From: Burkholderiales bacterium
GTDB taxonomy: Bacteria; Pseudomonadota; Gammaproteobacteria; Burkholderiales; SG8-41
Assembly (NCBI GenBank): GCA_019744975.1
Contig: JAIETP010000025.1
Location: 1-64,000 of the forward strand
Length of the DNA: 64,000 nucleotides
Direction: 5' to 3'
A program made the position numbers and the translations under genes. Of the stretch, positions 9,839 to 19,357 are shown in pieces. A model generated the notes under the pieces. The model was not told where the DNA came from and ran no database searches. It saw only the letters and a list, made by a program, of their open reading frames with translations. Position 1 is the stretch's first letter, and every line of letters begins with the position of its first letter.

Positions 9839-10774
9839 TTGCGCCTGTTCCGCCTGGTGGTGTCCACCGGTTCGCTGGCGGCCGCGGCCGATACCATGAG
9901 CCTCAGCGCGCCGGCGGCGAGCCGCCTGCTTTCACTGCTGGAAACGGAAACCAGGCTGCAGTTGTTCACGCGCGCGCGCCGCCGCCTGACGCTGACCCGG
10001 CAGGGCGAGGTTTTTTACCGGGAAGCCGAACATATCCTCGCCGGCTTTGACGAGATTCCGCGCATCGTGGCCGACATCCGTTCGCGTTCGCAGGGGCAGT
10101 TGCGGCTGGTGACTGCGCCGCGCATCGGCCAGGGTCTGGTGTCACCGGCGCTGGCCTTGTTCCGGCGGGAGCATCCGGGTATCCGCGTGTCGGTGGACAT
10201 GCAGTCGCGTTTCGGCATCGAGGGCAGCGTCGGCACCCGGCTTTATGATCTCGGCATCATTTCGCTGCCGGTATCGCATCCACTGGTGGAAATCGAGAAC
10301 AAGCCGCTGTTCAGGGTGCGTGTGGAGGCCATGCTGCCGGAAAAACACCGCCTCGCCGCCAAAAAAGTGGTCACCGCGCAGGATCTGGCCAGCGAGCCTT
10401 TGCTCGGCTTGTGGCCGGGCCAGCGCTGGCGCCAGCAGGTGGATGATTTTTTCGGTTCCGGCGGAGTGCGGCCGCAGTACGCCGTGGAAACCCGTTCTTC
10501 GCTGATGGCCTGCCAGTTGGTGCGTGACGGCGTGGGCGTGGCCTTGCTCGACCGGATCTGCGCGCAGGCGATTGACCTGCGCGGCGTGGTGATGCGTCCG
10601 CTGGAGCCGGAGCGCTGGATACTGTTCGGTTATGTATACCAGGCACGGCAACCACTGGGATCGAATGCCGTGGCATTTCTGGGCTGCCTGCGTCGCGTAC
10701 TGGAACGGTTTCGTGCGGCGAGTGCCGATAATGCCGCTTCAGTGGTGATGGTGCCGCCGGATGCTCAGGGTTAG
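9839..10774 (+). CDS. LysR-family transcriptional regulator
   Basis: LRLFRLVVSTGSLAAAADTMSLSAPAASRLLSLLETETRLQLFTRARRRLTLTRQGEVF HTH; true start may be slightly upstream. Confidence 0.9.
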   Translation: MRLFRLVVSTGSLAAAADTMSLSAPAASRLLSLLETETRLQLFTRARRRLTLTRQGEVFYREAEHILAGFDEIPRIVADIRSRSQGQLRLVTAPRIGQGLVSPALALFRREHPGIRVSVDMQSRFGIEGSVGTRLYDLGIISLPVSHPLVEIENKPLFRVRVEAMLPEKHRLAAKKVVTAQDLASEPLLGLWPGQRWRQQVDDFFGSGGVRPQYAVETRSSLMACQLVRDGVGVALLDRICAQAIDLRGVVMRPLEPERWILFGYVYQARQPLGSNAVAFLGCLRRVLERFRAASADNAASVVMVPPDAQG

Positions 10775-10818
10775 CCCGGGCGCGGCAATGTGGCACCGCC
10801 CCGATTACAATCGTCCTG

Positions 10819-12444
10819 ATGAACAAGGCGCAGGGAAACTGGGATTACGTGATCGTCGGCGCGGGCAGCGCCGGTTGCCTGCTGGCCAACCGTTTGTCTG
10901 CCGATCCCGATGTGTCGGTGCTGCTGCTGGAAGCGGGCGGCAAGGACAACTGGCACTGGATCCACATTCCCGTCGGTTATCTGTATTGCATTGGCAATCC
11001 GCGCACCGACTGGTGTTATCGCACCGAACCCGAAGCCGGATTGAACGGCCGCGTCATCAACTATCCGCGCGGTCGCGTACTCGGCGGTTCGTCGTCGATC
11101 AACGCCATGCTCTACCTGCGCGGCCAGGCCCGCGATTACGATGAATGGGCGCAACTGACCGGCGACAGCGGCTGGTCCTGGCAGCATGCGCTGCCGGCGT
11201 TCATGGACATCGAGGATCACTGGCGCGGCGCGGATGAAAAACACGGTGCCGGCGGCGAGCTGCGTATTGAGACCCCCCGCGTACAGTGGGACATCATTGA
11301 TGCCTTTCGCAATGCCGCCATCGAGTCCGGCATTCCGGCGACGGAGGATTTCAACCGCGGTGACAACCTCGGCGTGTCACGCTTTGAAGTGACGCAGAAA
11401 AATGGTCTGCGCTGGAGTGCATCAAAAGCCTTTCTGCGGCCGGCGCTGCAGCGGCCGAACCTGAAGGTGATGACCGGCGCGCTGGTCAAAAAACTGCGGC
11501 TGGAAGGACGACAGGTCACCGGTGTCGAATTTTTTCAGGGTAATGAGGAATGTTTTGCCGCGGCAAAGCGCGAAACCATCCTCGCAGCCGGCGCCATCGG
11601 CAGCCCGCAGATTCTGCAGTTGTCGGGCATCGGCCCCGGTGCGTTGTTGCAGCAGCATGGCATCCCGGTGATTCACGAACTGCCGGTGGGCGACAACCTG
11701 CAGGATCATCTGCAGCTCCGATTGGCGTTTCGCATCCAGAATGCGCTGACGCTGAACACCATGCTCGACTCCTGGTGGACCAAGGCGATGATGGGTCTGG
11801 AATATGCTTTCCGGCGCAGCGGGCCGCTGACCATGCCGCCGTCGCAGCTCGGCGCTTTCGCCAGATCCGATCCGGGGCAGGCGACAGCCAACCTCGAATA
11901 CCATGTGCAGCCGATATCGCTGGACCGTTTCGGTGCACCGCCGCACCCGTTCCCGGCGTTTACCGCCAGCGTGTGCAACCTGCGGCCGACTTCGCGTGGT
12001 TCGGTGCGCATCAGTTCGGCTGATCCGCGCGCACATCCGGCGATAGCACCCAACTACCTGTCGACCGTGGAAGACCGTGCGGTCGCGGCCGATGCGATCC
12101 GGCTGACGCGGCGCATAGTCAATGAATCCGCGGCGCTGAAGCCGCACACACCCGAAGAATTCATGCCGGGCCCGCAGTACCAGACGGAAGAAGAGCTGGT
12201 GCAGGCGGCGGGGCGAATCGGCACCACGATTTTCCATCCGGTGGGTACCTGCAAAATGGGTCGGGTCGATGACGCGATGGCCGTGGTCGATCCGCAGTTG
12301 CGGGTGCGCGGCATCCTGGGGCTTCGGGTGATCGACGCGTCGGTGATGCCGACCATCACCTCGGGCAATACCAATGCACCGACTCTGATGATCGCGGAGC
12401 GCGGCAGCCGCATCGTGCGCGCTGCACGGCAGACTATGCAATGA
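10819..12444 (+). CDS. GMC-family oxidoreductase (choline dehydrogenase-like)
   Basis: DYVIVGAGSAGCLLANRLS; RGRVLGGSSSINAMLYLRGQARDYD; C-terminal HPVGTCKMG and VIDASVMPTITSGNTNAP. Confidence 0.95.
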   Translation: MNKAQGNWDYVIVGAGSAGCLLANRLSADPDVSVLLLEAGGKDNWHWIHIPVGYLYCIGNPRTDWCYRTEPEAGLNGRVINYPRGRVLGGSSSINAMLYLRGQARDYDEWAQLTGDSGWSWQHALPAFMDIEDHWRGADEKHGAGGELRIETPRVQWDIIDAFRNAAIESGIPATEDFNRGDNLGVSRFEVTQKNGLRWSASKAFLRPALQRPNLKVMTGALVKKLRLEGRQVTGVEFFQGNEECFAAAKRETILAAGAIGSPQILQLSGIGPGALLQQHGIPVIHELPVGDNLQDHLQLRLAFRIQNALTLNTMLDSWWTKAMMGLEYAFRRSGPLTMPPSQLGAFARSDPGQATANLEYHVQPISLDRFGAPPHPFPAFTASVCNLRPTSRGSVRISSADPRAHPAIAPNYLSTVEDRAVAADAIRLTRRIVNESAALKPHTPEEFMPGPQYQTEEELVQAAGRIGTTIFHPVGTCKMGRVDDAMAVVDPQLRVRGILGLRVIDASVMPTITSGNTNAPTLMIAERGSRIVRAARQTMQ

Positions 12445-12496
12445 TTTGATAATGTTTATTGAGAGTTCAATGAAGGTTCAATGAGGGAGGAGCAAC

Positions 12497-13501
12497 ATGG
12501 TGGATGTGTTTAAAAATATTCTGGTCCTGGCGATTGCCGCTGTTTCGACTGCCGCCGGCGGCGTGAGTCATGCGCAAACGGCATGGAAACCCGAGCGCAA
12601 CATTGAAATCATTGTCGGTTCCAGCGCCGGTACCGGTACCGACCGCACGGCGCGGTTGATGCAGAAAATCTGGCAGGAGCAGAAAGCACTGCCGGTCACG
12701 ACCACGGTGATCAACAAGCCGGGGGCCGGCGGTGCGGTGGCCTGGGCCTATCTCGCGCCGAAGGCGGGCGATGCGCATTTTCTGCTGGTCTCGTCGTATA
12801 ACCTGGTCACCAACCACATCACCGGCCGCAGCAATCTGACGTACACCGATTTCACGCCGATCTCGCTGCTGATCAGCGAATACATCGGTTTTGCGGTGAA
12901 AACCGATTCGCCGTACAAAACCATGGCGGATCTGGCCAGGGCGCTGAAAGAGGATGCGGGCGCGGTGACGGTCGGCACATCGAGCAGCGCCGGCGGCGCC
13001 AACCACATCGCCGTCGGTCTGCTGGCGAAAGCGGCGGGGGCGGACGTCAAAAAACTGAAGGTGGTGATTTACAGCGGCGGCGGTGAGGCGCTGGCGGCGA
13101 TGCTCGGCGGTCATGTCACGCTGTGGGTCAATTCCGCGTCGTCGCTTGCCGCGCCTTATGCAGCGGGCACCATCCGGCCGCTGGCGATTGCGTCACCGCA
13201 GCGCCTGCCCGGTGCGCTGGCCAACCTGCCGACGGCAACCGAGGCGGGCCTGAAGGTGGTGGCCGACAACTGGCGGCTGGTGATTGCGCCCAAGGGTCTG
13301 GGCGCGCCGCAGGTGGGGTATTGGGACAACGCCTTCAAGGCGCTGACCCAGAGCAGGGAATGGAACGATGATCTGGCCGCCGCGCAGATGTCGAACAGTT
13401 ATCGCAACAGCGCCGACACCACACGCTACATCGCCGAGGAGTATGGCGAGATCAAGGGCATGCTGACGGAACTCGGACTGGCAAAAGCACCGGCGAAATA
13501 G
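12497..13501 (+). CDS. Bug/TctC-type substrate-binding protein
   Basis: NIEIIVGSSAGTGTDRTARLMQ...INKPGAGGAVAW. Confidence 0.85.
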   Translation: MVDVFKNILVLAIAAVSTAAGGVSHAQTAWKPERNIEIIVGSSAGTGTDRTARLMQKIWQEQKALPVTTTVINKPGAGGAVAWAYLAPKAGDAHFLLVSSYNLVTNHITGRSNLTYTDFTPISLLISEYIGFAVKTDSPYKTMADLARALKEDAGAVTVGTSSSAGGANHIAVGLLAKAAGADVKKLKVVIYSGGGEALAAMLGGHVTLWVNSASSLAAPYAAGTIRPLAIASPQRLPGALANLPTATEAGLKVVADNWRLVIAPKGLGAPQVGYWDNAFKALTQSREWNDDLAAAQMSNSYRNSADTTRYIAEEYGEIKGMLTELGLAKAPAK

Positions 13502-13579
13502 TCGGGCTTGATCCAGGTCAAGCCGCTGCGGCGCTGCCGACGTATATTGAATGCCTGTGTCCCACAAGGAGCCTGTGTC

Positions 13580-13996
13580 ATGCGCGATTTGCCGTCCGTT
13601 GCCGGTTTGAGTCTGACCCTGTTGTGTTGCGGCCTGCTGCTGGCGCCACCTGCAATGGCCCAGCCGTCGAAGCCGGGTGAGCAGGTTTACAGGGAGGTGT
13701 GCGTGGTCTGTCATGCCGCGGGCGTGGCCAATGCCCCAAAATTCGGTGACAAAAAAGCGTGGACGCCGCTGATTGCCGAGGGGCAGGCGGTGCTGACTGC
13801 GCATGCCTGGGTGGGTGTGCGCGGAATGCCGGCCAAAGGCGGCAATCCCCAGCTGTCACTGGATGAATTTTCGCGTGCCGCGGCCTATATGGCGCGCGCT
13901 GCCGGCGGCAACTGGAAGGATCCCGATGCGAAGATGCTGGCTGCGATCAAGGCAGAAGAGAAAAAGCGCATCGCAAGCCTGAATACCAAAAAATAG
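13580..13996 (+). CDS. cytochrome c5-like monohaem protein
   Basis: Signal peptide then GEQVYREVCVVCHAAGVANAPKFGDKKAW; CxxCH motif; C-terminal MPAKGG. Confidence 0.88.
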   Translation: MRDLPSVAGLSLTLLCCGLLLAPPAMAQPSKPGEQVYREVCVVCHAAGVANAPKFGDKKAWTPLIAEGQAVLTAHAWVGVRGMPAKGGNPQLSLDEFSRAAAYMARAAGGNWKDPDAKMLAAIKAEEKKRIASLNTKK

Positions 13997-14018
13997 GCGA
14001 ACTGCAGCATCGCCGGCT

Positions 14019-15827
14019 TTATGTTTCGGCGTCCTGCTGTTCCGTTTTTTGCGTCTTGCTGTCACTGGTCATGTGGTCCAGCACGTAACGCGTCATGCCC
14101 AGCGCCAGTTCGTGTTCACCCATGAACACCTTGCCCGGCATGTCCTTGCGCAGCAGTTCGGCTTCCTCATCGCTGTGGGTGCGCACGATGATGTCGATCT
14201 GCGGATTGAGCATGCGCGCGGTTTCGATCATCTTGTGCGCGCGCGCGGAGTCCGGCATCGCGATCACCAGTATTCGTGCACGGGCGACATGGGCCTGGAT
14301 CAGTACCGCGGGCTCGGCGGCGTCTCCCGATACTGCCGGGATGTTTTTTTTGCGCAATTGTTCGACGGCTTCACGGTTCTGTTCGGCGACCACGACGGAT
14401 ATGCCGCGTTCGACAAGGGCATCGCTGATGCGACGGCCGACACGGCCGTAACCGACGACCAGCACATGTCCTGTCAGCAGCTTCTGGTCAGTGGTCATCG
14501 GCAGTTCCGCCAGCGGGTCATCGCGGCGCTCCATCGCGCGGGCAAGGTCGGAGCGGGAGCGGATCCATTTCTGCAGCGGCTCGATGGCGCTGAACACCAG
14601 CGGGTTCAGCGCAATGGAAATCACCGCGCCGGCGAGGATCAGGCTCTGGCCTTCGGGCGGCAGCAGCTTCAGGGTGACGCCGAGGCCGACGAGGATGAAC
14701 GAGAATTCGCCGATCTGGGCCAGGCTCGCCGACACCGTCAGCGCGGTGTTGAGCGGGTAGCGGAAGAGGACGACGATGGCGAAGGCGGCGAGGGTCTTGC
14801 CGATGACGATGATCAACACGACCACCAGTATCTGCAGGGGCTGCTCGATCAGCATCCGCGGGTCGAACAGCATGCCGACCGATACGAAGAACAGCACCGA
14901 GAAGGCGTCACGCAGAGGCAGTGATTCCTCGGCGGCGCGGTGGCTCAGCGAGGATTCGCGCAGCACCATGCCGGCAAAGAAGGCGCCCAGGGCGAAGGAC
15001 ACCCCGAACAATGCAGCGGACCCGTAGGCGATGCCGAGTGCGGCGGCGATCACGCACAGTGTGAACAGTTCGCGCGAGCCGGTGCGCGCGACCTGCCACA
15101 GGATCCATGGGAAGAAACGGCGGCCTACGACCAGCATCAGTACAACGAACAGCGCGACCTGGCCCAGCGTCAGTCCCAGTGTGGTCCAGACGTTGCGGTC
15201 CTCGGCGCCGGCGCCGGCGAGTCCGCGCGGGTCGCCGCCGAGCCAGCCGGCCAGCGGCGGCAGCAGCACCAATACCAGCACCATCGCGAGGTCCTCGACC
15301 ACCAGCCAGCCAACGGCGATGCGGCCGGTCATCGAGTCGAGCACGCCGCGCGCCTCCAGCGCCTTCAGCAGCACCACTGTGCTCGCCACCGACAGCGCGA
15401 GGCCGAAGACGAGGCCGGCGCCCAGGCTCCAGCCCCAAAGCGCGGCCACGCCCATGCCCATGGCCGTGGCGACCGTCATCTGCGCGACCGCACCGGGCAG
15501 CGCGATTTTGCGTACTGCCAGCAGGTCGTCCAGTGAAAAATGCAGTCCGACGCCGAACATCAGCAGGATCACGCCGATTTCGGCGAGTTGCGCCGAGAGG
15601 TCGGCATCGGCGACAAAACCTGGTGTGAACGGGCCGATCAGCACGCCGGCCAACAGGTAGCCGACCAGCACCGGCAGTTTCAGCCTTGCGGCGATCAGGC
15701 CGAAGATCAGCGCCAGCCCGAAGGCGGCGGCGATGGTGGTGATCAGGTTGATGTTGTGCGGCACTCGCAGTGTCTCCCGGTTTTTGCTGGTATATAACAC
15801 ATTGCCGGCGCGGGTTCCGGCATGCAT
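14019..15827 (-). CDS. Kef-type monovalent cation:proton antiporter (CPA2) with TrkA-N domain
   Basis: Many TM helices, Kef-like core, C-terminal VLVVGYGRVGRRISDALVERGISVVVAEQN; start may be the internal GTG of VPHNINLI. Confidence 0.92.
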   Translation of the reverse strand: MHAGTRAGNVLYTSKNRETLRVPHNINLITTIAAAFGLALIFGLIAARLKLPVLVGYLLAGVLIGPFTPGFVADADLSAQLAEIGVILLMFGVGLHFSLDDLLAVRKIALPGAVAQMTVATAMGMGVAALWGWSLGAGLVFGLALSVASTVVLLKALEARGVLDSMTGRIAVGWLVVEDLAMVLVLVLLPPLAGWLGGDPRGLAGAGAEDRNVWTTLGLTLGQVALFVVLMLVVGRRFFPWILWQVARTGSRELFTLCVIAAALGIAYGSAALFGVSFALGAFFAGMVLRESSLSHRAAEESLPLRDAFSVLFFVSVGMLFDPRMLIEQPLQILVVVLIIVIGKTLAAFAIVVLFRYPLNTALTVSASLAQIGEFSFILVGLGVTLKLLPPEGQSLILAGAVISIALNPLVFSAIEPLQKWIRSRSDLARAMERRDDPLAELPMTTDQKLLTGHVLVVGYGRVGRRISDALVERGISVVVAEQNREAVEQLRKKNIPAVSGDAAEPAVLIQAHVARARILVIAMPDSARAHKMIETARMLNPQIDIIVRTHSDEEAELLRKDMPGKVFMGEHELALGMTRYVLDHMTSDSKTQKTEQQDAET

Positions 15828-15833
15828 CCGTGT

Positions 15834-16178
15834 TCAGTCATGGATGTCGCGACTGTCGCGCGGTACCTGCGCACGTTCGGTCATGCCGTAGTCGCGGATG
15901 ACGCCGGCGACGCGCAGCCGGTAATCGCGGAAAATCCCGCCGCGCCCCAGCACCTGCGCTTCACGGTGTCGTTCCAGCGCGCGCCAGCGGGCGACCGCAG
16001 CCTCATCGCGGAACACCGACAGCGAGAGGATTTTGCCGGGCTCGTTGAGGCTCTCGAAGCGTTCGATTGAAATGAAGCCGTCCACCTGTTCCAGCAGCGG
16101 GCGCAGGCTGGCGGCGAGATCCAGATATTCCTGCCGGCGGCCGGCGGCGGGCCATACTTCGAAGATGATTGCGATCAT
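15834..16178 (-). CDS. antibiotic biosynthesis monooxygenase (ABM)-like protein
   Basis: MIAIIFEVWPAAGRRQEYLDLAASLRPLLEQVDGFISIERFESL; start set at MIAII. Confidence 0.85.
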   Translation of the reverse strand: MIAIIFEVWPAAGRRQEYLDLAASLRPLLEQVDGFISIERFESLNEPGKILSLSVFRDEAAVARWRALERHREAQVLGRGGIFRDYRLRVAGVIRDYGMTERAQVPRDSRDIHD

Positions 16179-16191
16179 TGGCGTATGTCTT

Positions 16192-16947
16192 TCAGAACGC
16201 AAAGCGGCGCATGCCGCCGTCGACCGGGATCACCGTGCCGGTGATGTAGCTGCCGCGTTGTGATGCGAGGAACACTGCCATCGCGGCGATTTCCTCCGGC
16301 TCGCCGTAGCGGCCGAGCGGAATTTCATGCTGTTCCTCGTGGGCACGGAATTCAGGCGAGTACTTGCGGCGGATCTGTTCGCTCATGATGCGGCCGGGCG
16401 CGAGGCAGTTGACGGTGATGCCGTGTTTGCCGACTTCGCGCGACAGGCCTTTCGACCAGCCATGGATGGCGGCCTTGGCCGGTGTGGCGGCGAGCAGTGC
16501 GTCGGGTTCGGATTTGCCAGAGAGGTTGATGACGCGACCCCAGCGGCCTTTAATCATGTCCGGCAGCACGGCGTGGGTCAGCTGGCGTACACGGACAAAA
16601 TTGAGCTGCATCACGCTGACCCATTCTTCCTCGGGCGCATCGATCGTGATTGCCGGTCGGCTGCCGCCGGCGCTGTTGATCAGGATATCGACATGGCCCA
16701 GTGCGGCACGGGCGGCATCGGCGAGTTTCTGCGGTGCGCCGTCCTGCATGATGTCGGTTTCCACGATGGTCGGTGCAGCGCCGCCGGCCGCAGTGATTTC
16801 CCGCGCCAGCACTTCGAGCAGTTCGCGCCGCCGCGCCGCGATGCAGATTTTCACGCCTTCAGCCGCCAGCATTTTGGCGATGGCACGGCCGATGCCCTGG
16901 CTGGCACCGGTGACGAGTGCGGTTTTACCCTTCAGTTGCAAATCCAT
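16192..16947 (-). CDS. SDR-family oxidoreductase
   Basis: GKTALVTGASQGIGRAIA Rossmann motif, INSAGG, NLSGKS...AKAAIHGWSK; start MDLQLKG at 16947. Confidence 0.92.
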   Translation of the reverse strand: MDLQLKGKTALVTGASQGIGRAIAKMLAAEGVKICIAARRRELLEVLAREITAAGGAAPTIVETDIMQDGAPQKLADAARAALGHVDILINSAGGSRPAITIDAPEEEWVSVMQLNFVRVRQLTHAVLPDMIKGRWGRVINLSGKSEPDALLAATPAKAAIHGWSKGLSREVGKHGITVNCLAPGRIMSEQIRRKYSPEFRAHEEQHEIPLGRYGEPEEIAAMAVFLASQRGSYITGTVIPVDGGMRRFAF

Positions 16948-16977
16948 CGGCGGTGATCCTTTTAAAAATAGTGATGC

Positions 16978-17030
16978 ATGAGGATTGAGGGGCGCATTGC
17001 CACGGTTTTGCTCAATCCGCAATCCTCATC
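16978..17030. repeat. palindromic repeat between SDR gene and hpnD (second copy of the 34261 repeat)
   Basis: ATGAGGATTGAGG...CTCAATCCGCAATCCTCAT; overlaps the hpnD stop codon. Confidence 0.7.
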
Positions 17031-17874
17031 CCTTGATCCAGGTCTTCCACGCAATCCACAGTTTGCGCACAGGCGTCAGCGAGGTGCGATGGGTCAGCAC
17101 GCGGCAGCCGTCGGCGCGGATTTCCTCAAGCAGGGTGCGGTAGATCGCCGCCATGATGATGCCGGGGATCTGTGCCTTGCGGTCCTGCTGCGGCAGTTGC
17201 GCGAAAGCGCGGTCGTAGGTGGCCTGGGCGCGCGCGACCTGCTGTTCCATCAGTTTGCGGAAATTTTCGCTATGCTCCTGATGTGCATGGCCATGCACGA
17301 TTTGGGTGGCGTCGAGACCGGCTTTCGCCAGTTCGTCCAGCGGCAGGTAGACGCGGTTGCGCCGCGCATCCTCGCCGACGTCACGGATGATGTTCGTGAG
17401 CTGGAAAGCGAGGCCTAGGTCGGCGGCATAGTCGAGTGTGTGTGCATCGCTGTAACCAAAAATACGCGCCGACATCAGGCCGACCACGCCGGCGACGCGG
17501 TGGCAATACAGTTTCAGCGTGTCGAAATCCGGATAACGGTTGTATTCGAGGTCCATTGCCATGCCGTCGATGACGGTCAGCAACTGGTCCCGGGTGATGC
17601 CGTAGGTGCCAACGACATCGGCCAGCGCCCGCGCCACTGGATGCTGTGGCTTGCCTTCATAAAGGCGTGCCACTTCCTCGCGCCACCATGTCAGTTTGCT
17701 GCGGGCGACGCCGGGGTCGGTGCATTCATCGACAACGTCATCGACTTCGCGGCAATAGGCGTACAGCGCGGTGATCGCGCGCCGGCGTTCCGTCGGCAGG
17801 AACAGGAAGCTGTAATAGAAGCTTGAGCCGCTGGCGGCAGCTTTATCCTGGCAGTATTGGTGTGCGTCGGTCAT
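17026..17874 (-). CDS. hpnD: presqualene diphosphate synthase HpnD
   Basis: YYSFLFLPTERRRAITALYAYCREVDDVVDE; LTNIIRDVGEDARRNRVYLP. Confidence 0.92.
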   Translation of the reverse strand: MTDAHQYCQDKAAASGSSFYYSFLFLPTERRRAITALYAYCREVDDVVDECTDPGVARSKLTWWREEVARLYEGKPQHPVARALADVVGTYGITRDQLLTVIDGMAMDLEYNRYPDFDTLKLYCHRVAGVVGLMSARIFGYSDAHTLDYAADLGLAFQLTNIIRDVGEDARRNRVYLPLDELAKAGLDATQIVHGHAHQEHSENFRKLMEQQVARAQATYDRAFAQLPQQDRKAQIPGIIMAAIYRTLLEEIRADGCRVLTHRTSLTPVRKLWIAWKTWIKG

Positions 17875-17880
17875 GCTTAT

Positions 17881-17960
17881 CGGAAGACGGTCATCAGACC
17901 GTCTTGCGCAAGTACCACCCCTCTCCCAATGGGAGAGGGGCCGGGGGTGAGGGGCGCGGA
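17881..17960. repeat. palindromic intergenic repeat CCCCTCTCCC-AAT-GGGAGAGGGGC...GGGTGAGGG plus small hairpin GACGGTcatcaGACCGTC-like
   Basis: Direct reading between hpnC and hpnD; common class of dispersed GC-rich intergenic repeat. Confidence 0.7.
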
Positions 17961-17974
17961 GGGTGGTAAATCAT

Positions 17975-18787
17975 TCAGTTCCCCGTCAAGGACTTGGCCA
18001 GCATCAGCACCCAGTCCGGCTTGGTCAGCACCGGGCGATGACGGAACACATCGCCATTGACCGCGGAAATTTTGCTCAGGATGCGGTCCCCGCCGGCGAT
18101 GATGGTGCGCATTTCCAGGCCGATGCGGCCTTTGAGGATGCGACCCAGCGGTTTGCCCGAGTACAGCAGTTCGCGGCTGCGCTGCACCTGAAAAGCCATG
18201 AACGCCGACCAGGCGCCGCCGGTATCGCTGTTCGCGATTTGTTGTTCGGTGATGCCGTAACGCTGCATGTCGTCCTGCGGAAAGTAGACGCGATCCTTGC
18301 GCCAGTCGATGGCGACATCCTGCCAGAAGTTGATCAGTTGCAGGCTGGAGCAGATCGCGTTGGAGTATTCGAGATTTTTTGCGCTGGCCTCACCATACAG
18401 CACCAGCAGCAGCCGGCCCACGGGGTCAGCCGAGCGGTGACAGTAGTCGAGTACATCGGCATAGGTGGCATAACGTTTGGTGGTGACGTCCTGGGCAAAG
18501 GCCGAAAGCAGGTCGTGGAAAGCGGCCAGCGGCAACTGGTATTCGCGGATGATTGCTGCGAGGTCGCTGAACCAGGGGATGCCCGGTGGTTCAGCGCGTT
18601 CGATGCGTTGCAGTTCCCGGCTGAATCCCGCCAGTTGCGCCAGACGCTCGGCGTCGGGCGCGTCGCCTTCGTCGGCAAAGTCGTCAGCCTCTCGTGCGAA
18701 GCGGTAAATCAGGGCAATGGGGCGCCGCAGGCGGCGCGGCAGCAGGATCGAAGCGACAGGAAAATTTTCGTAGTGATCGACGGCCAC
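17975..18787 (-). CDS. hpnC: squalene synthase HpnC
   Basis: VDHYENFPVASILLPRRLRRPIALIYRFAREADDFADEGDA; LINFWQDVAIDWRKDRVYFPQDD; adjacent to hpnD. Confidence 0.92.
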   Translation of the reverse strand: MAVDHYENFPVASILLPRRLRRPIALIYRFAREADDFADEGDAPDAERLAQLAGFSRELQRIERAEPPGIPWFSDLAAIIREYQLPLAAFHDLLSAFAQDVTTKRYATYADVLDYCHRSADPVGRLLLVLYGEASAKNLEYSNAICSSLQLINFWQDVAIDWRKDRVYFPQDDMQRYGITEQQIANSDTGGAWSAFMAFQVQRSRELLYSGKPLGRILKGRIGLEMRTIIAGGDRILSKISAVNGDVFRHRPVLTKPDWVLMLAKSLTGN

Positions 18788-18794
18788 GGGATCA

Positions 18795-19073
18795 GGGCCT
18801 GTTAACTATTACTTCGTGAGTGCGACGGCGACGATTTGGCCTCAGGGCTAGGAGCGCCGAGCGCGGTTTGCCCGTAGGCAAACAAGCGAAGGCGCGACAA
18901 CGCACTGGGGCCAAATCGTCCCGTCCCTCCGGGTTGTGGCCAAAATCGCCACTGGCTGTGTTGCCGCATTTGGCCAATGAGTTGCCCATATTCCCGATAT
19001 GGGCCGCGGCAAGCGCCTTGCCACTGACAATTTTGGCCACAACGCATCTCACGAAGTAATAGTTAGCAGGCCC
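18795..19073. mobile_element. MITE-like non-autonomous element, 279 bp, 26-bp terminal inverted repeats (25/26 identical)
   Basis: Left GGGCCTGTTAACTATTACTTCGTGAG (18795-18820); right end reverse complement GGGCCTGCTAACTATTACTTCGTGAG (19048-19073). Confidence 0.8.
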
Positions 19074-19235
19074 AGGGAAAAGAGAGTGCCATCAAGGGCT
19101 TGGCGTATTTTTATGGGATGGATTGCCAGCCAGGGGCCATGTCGCTCGATGCCCAAGTATATTACAATCAAGGAGTTGCAAAAGGCCTCAAAACAGGCGG
19201 CAAGGCGCCCGGCAGCTTCGGGACCATGTTGCAGC

Positions 19236-19320
<85 letters not shown>

Positions 19321-19357
19321 GGCCGCCGCTGATTACGAACTTACAGGGAACGATTTG

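Noticed and set aside
17921-17960. Novel regulatory hairpin between hpnC and hpnD
   Set aside because: CCCCTCTCCC..GGGAGAGGGG..GGGTGAGGG is a very common dispersed intergenic repeat type, so reported only as a repeat feature.
18802-19059. Several 60-86 aa ORFs in the 18.8-19.07 kb region
   Set aside because: They lie inside the inverted-repeat element in multiple frames; explained better as a non-coding MITE-like repeat.
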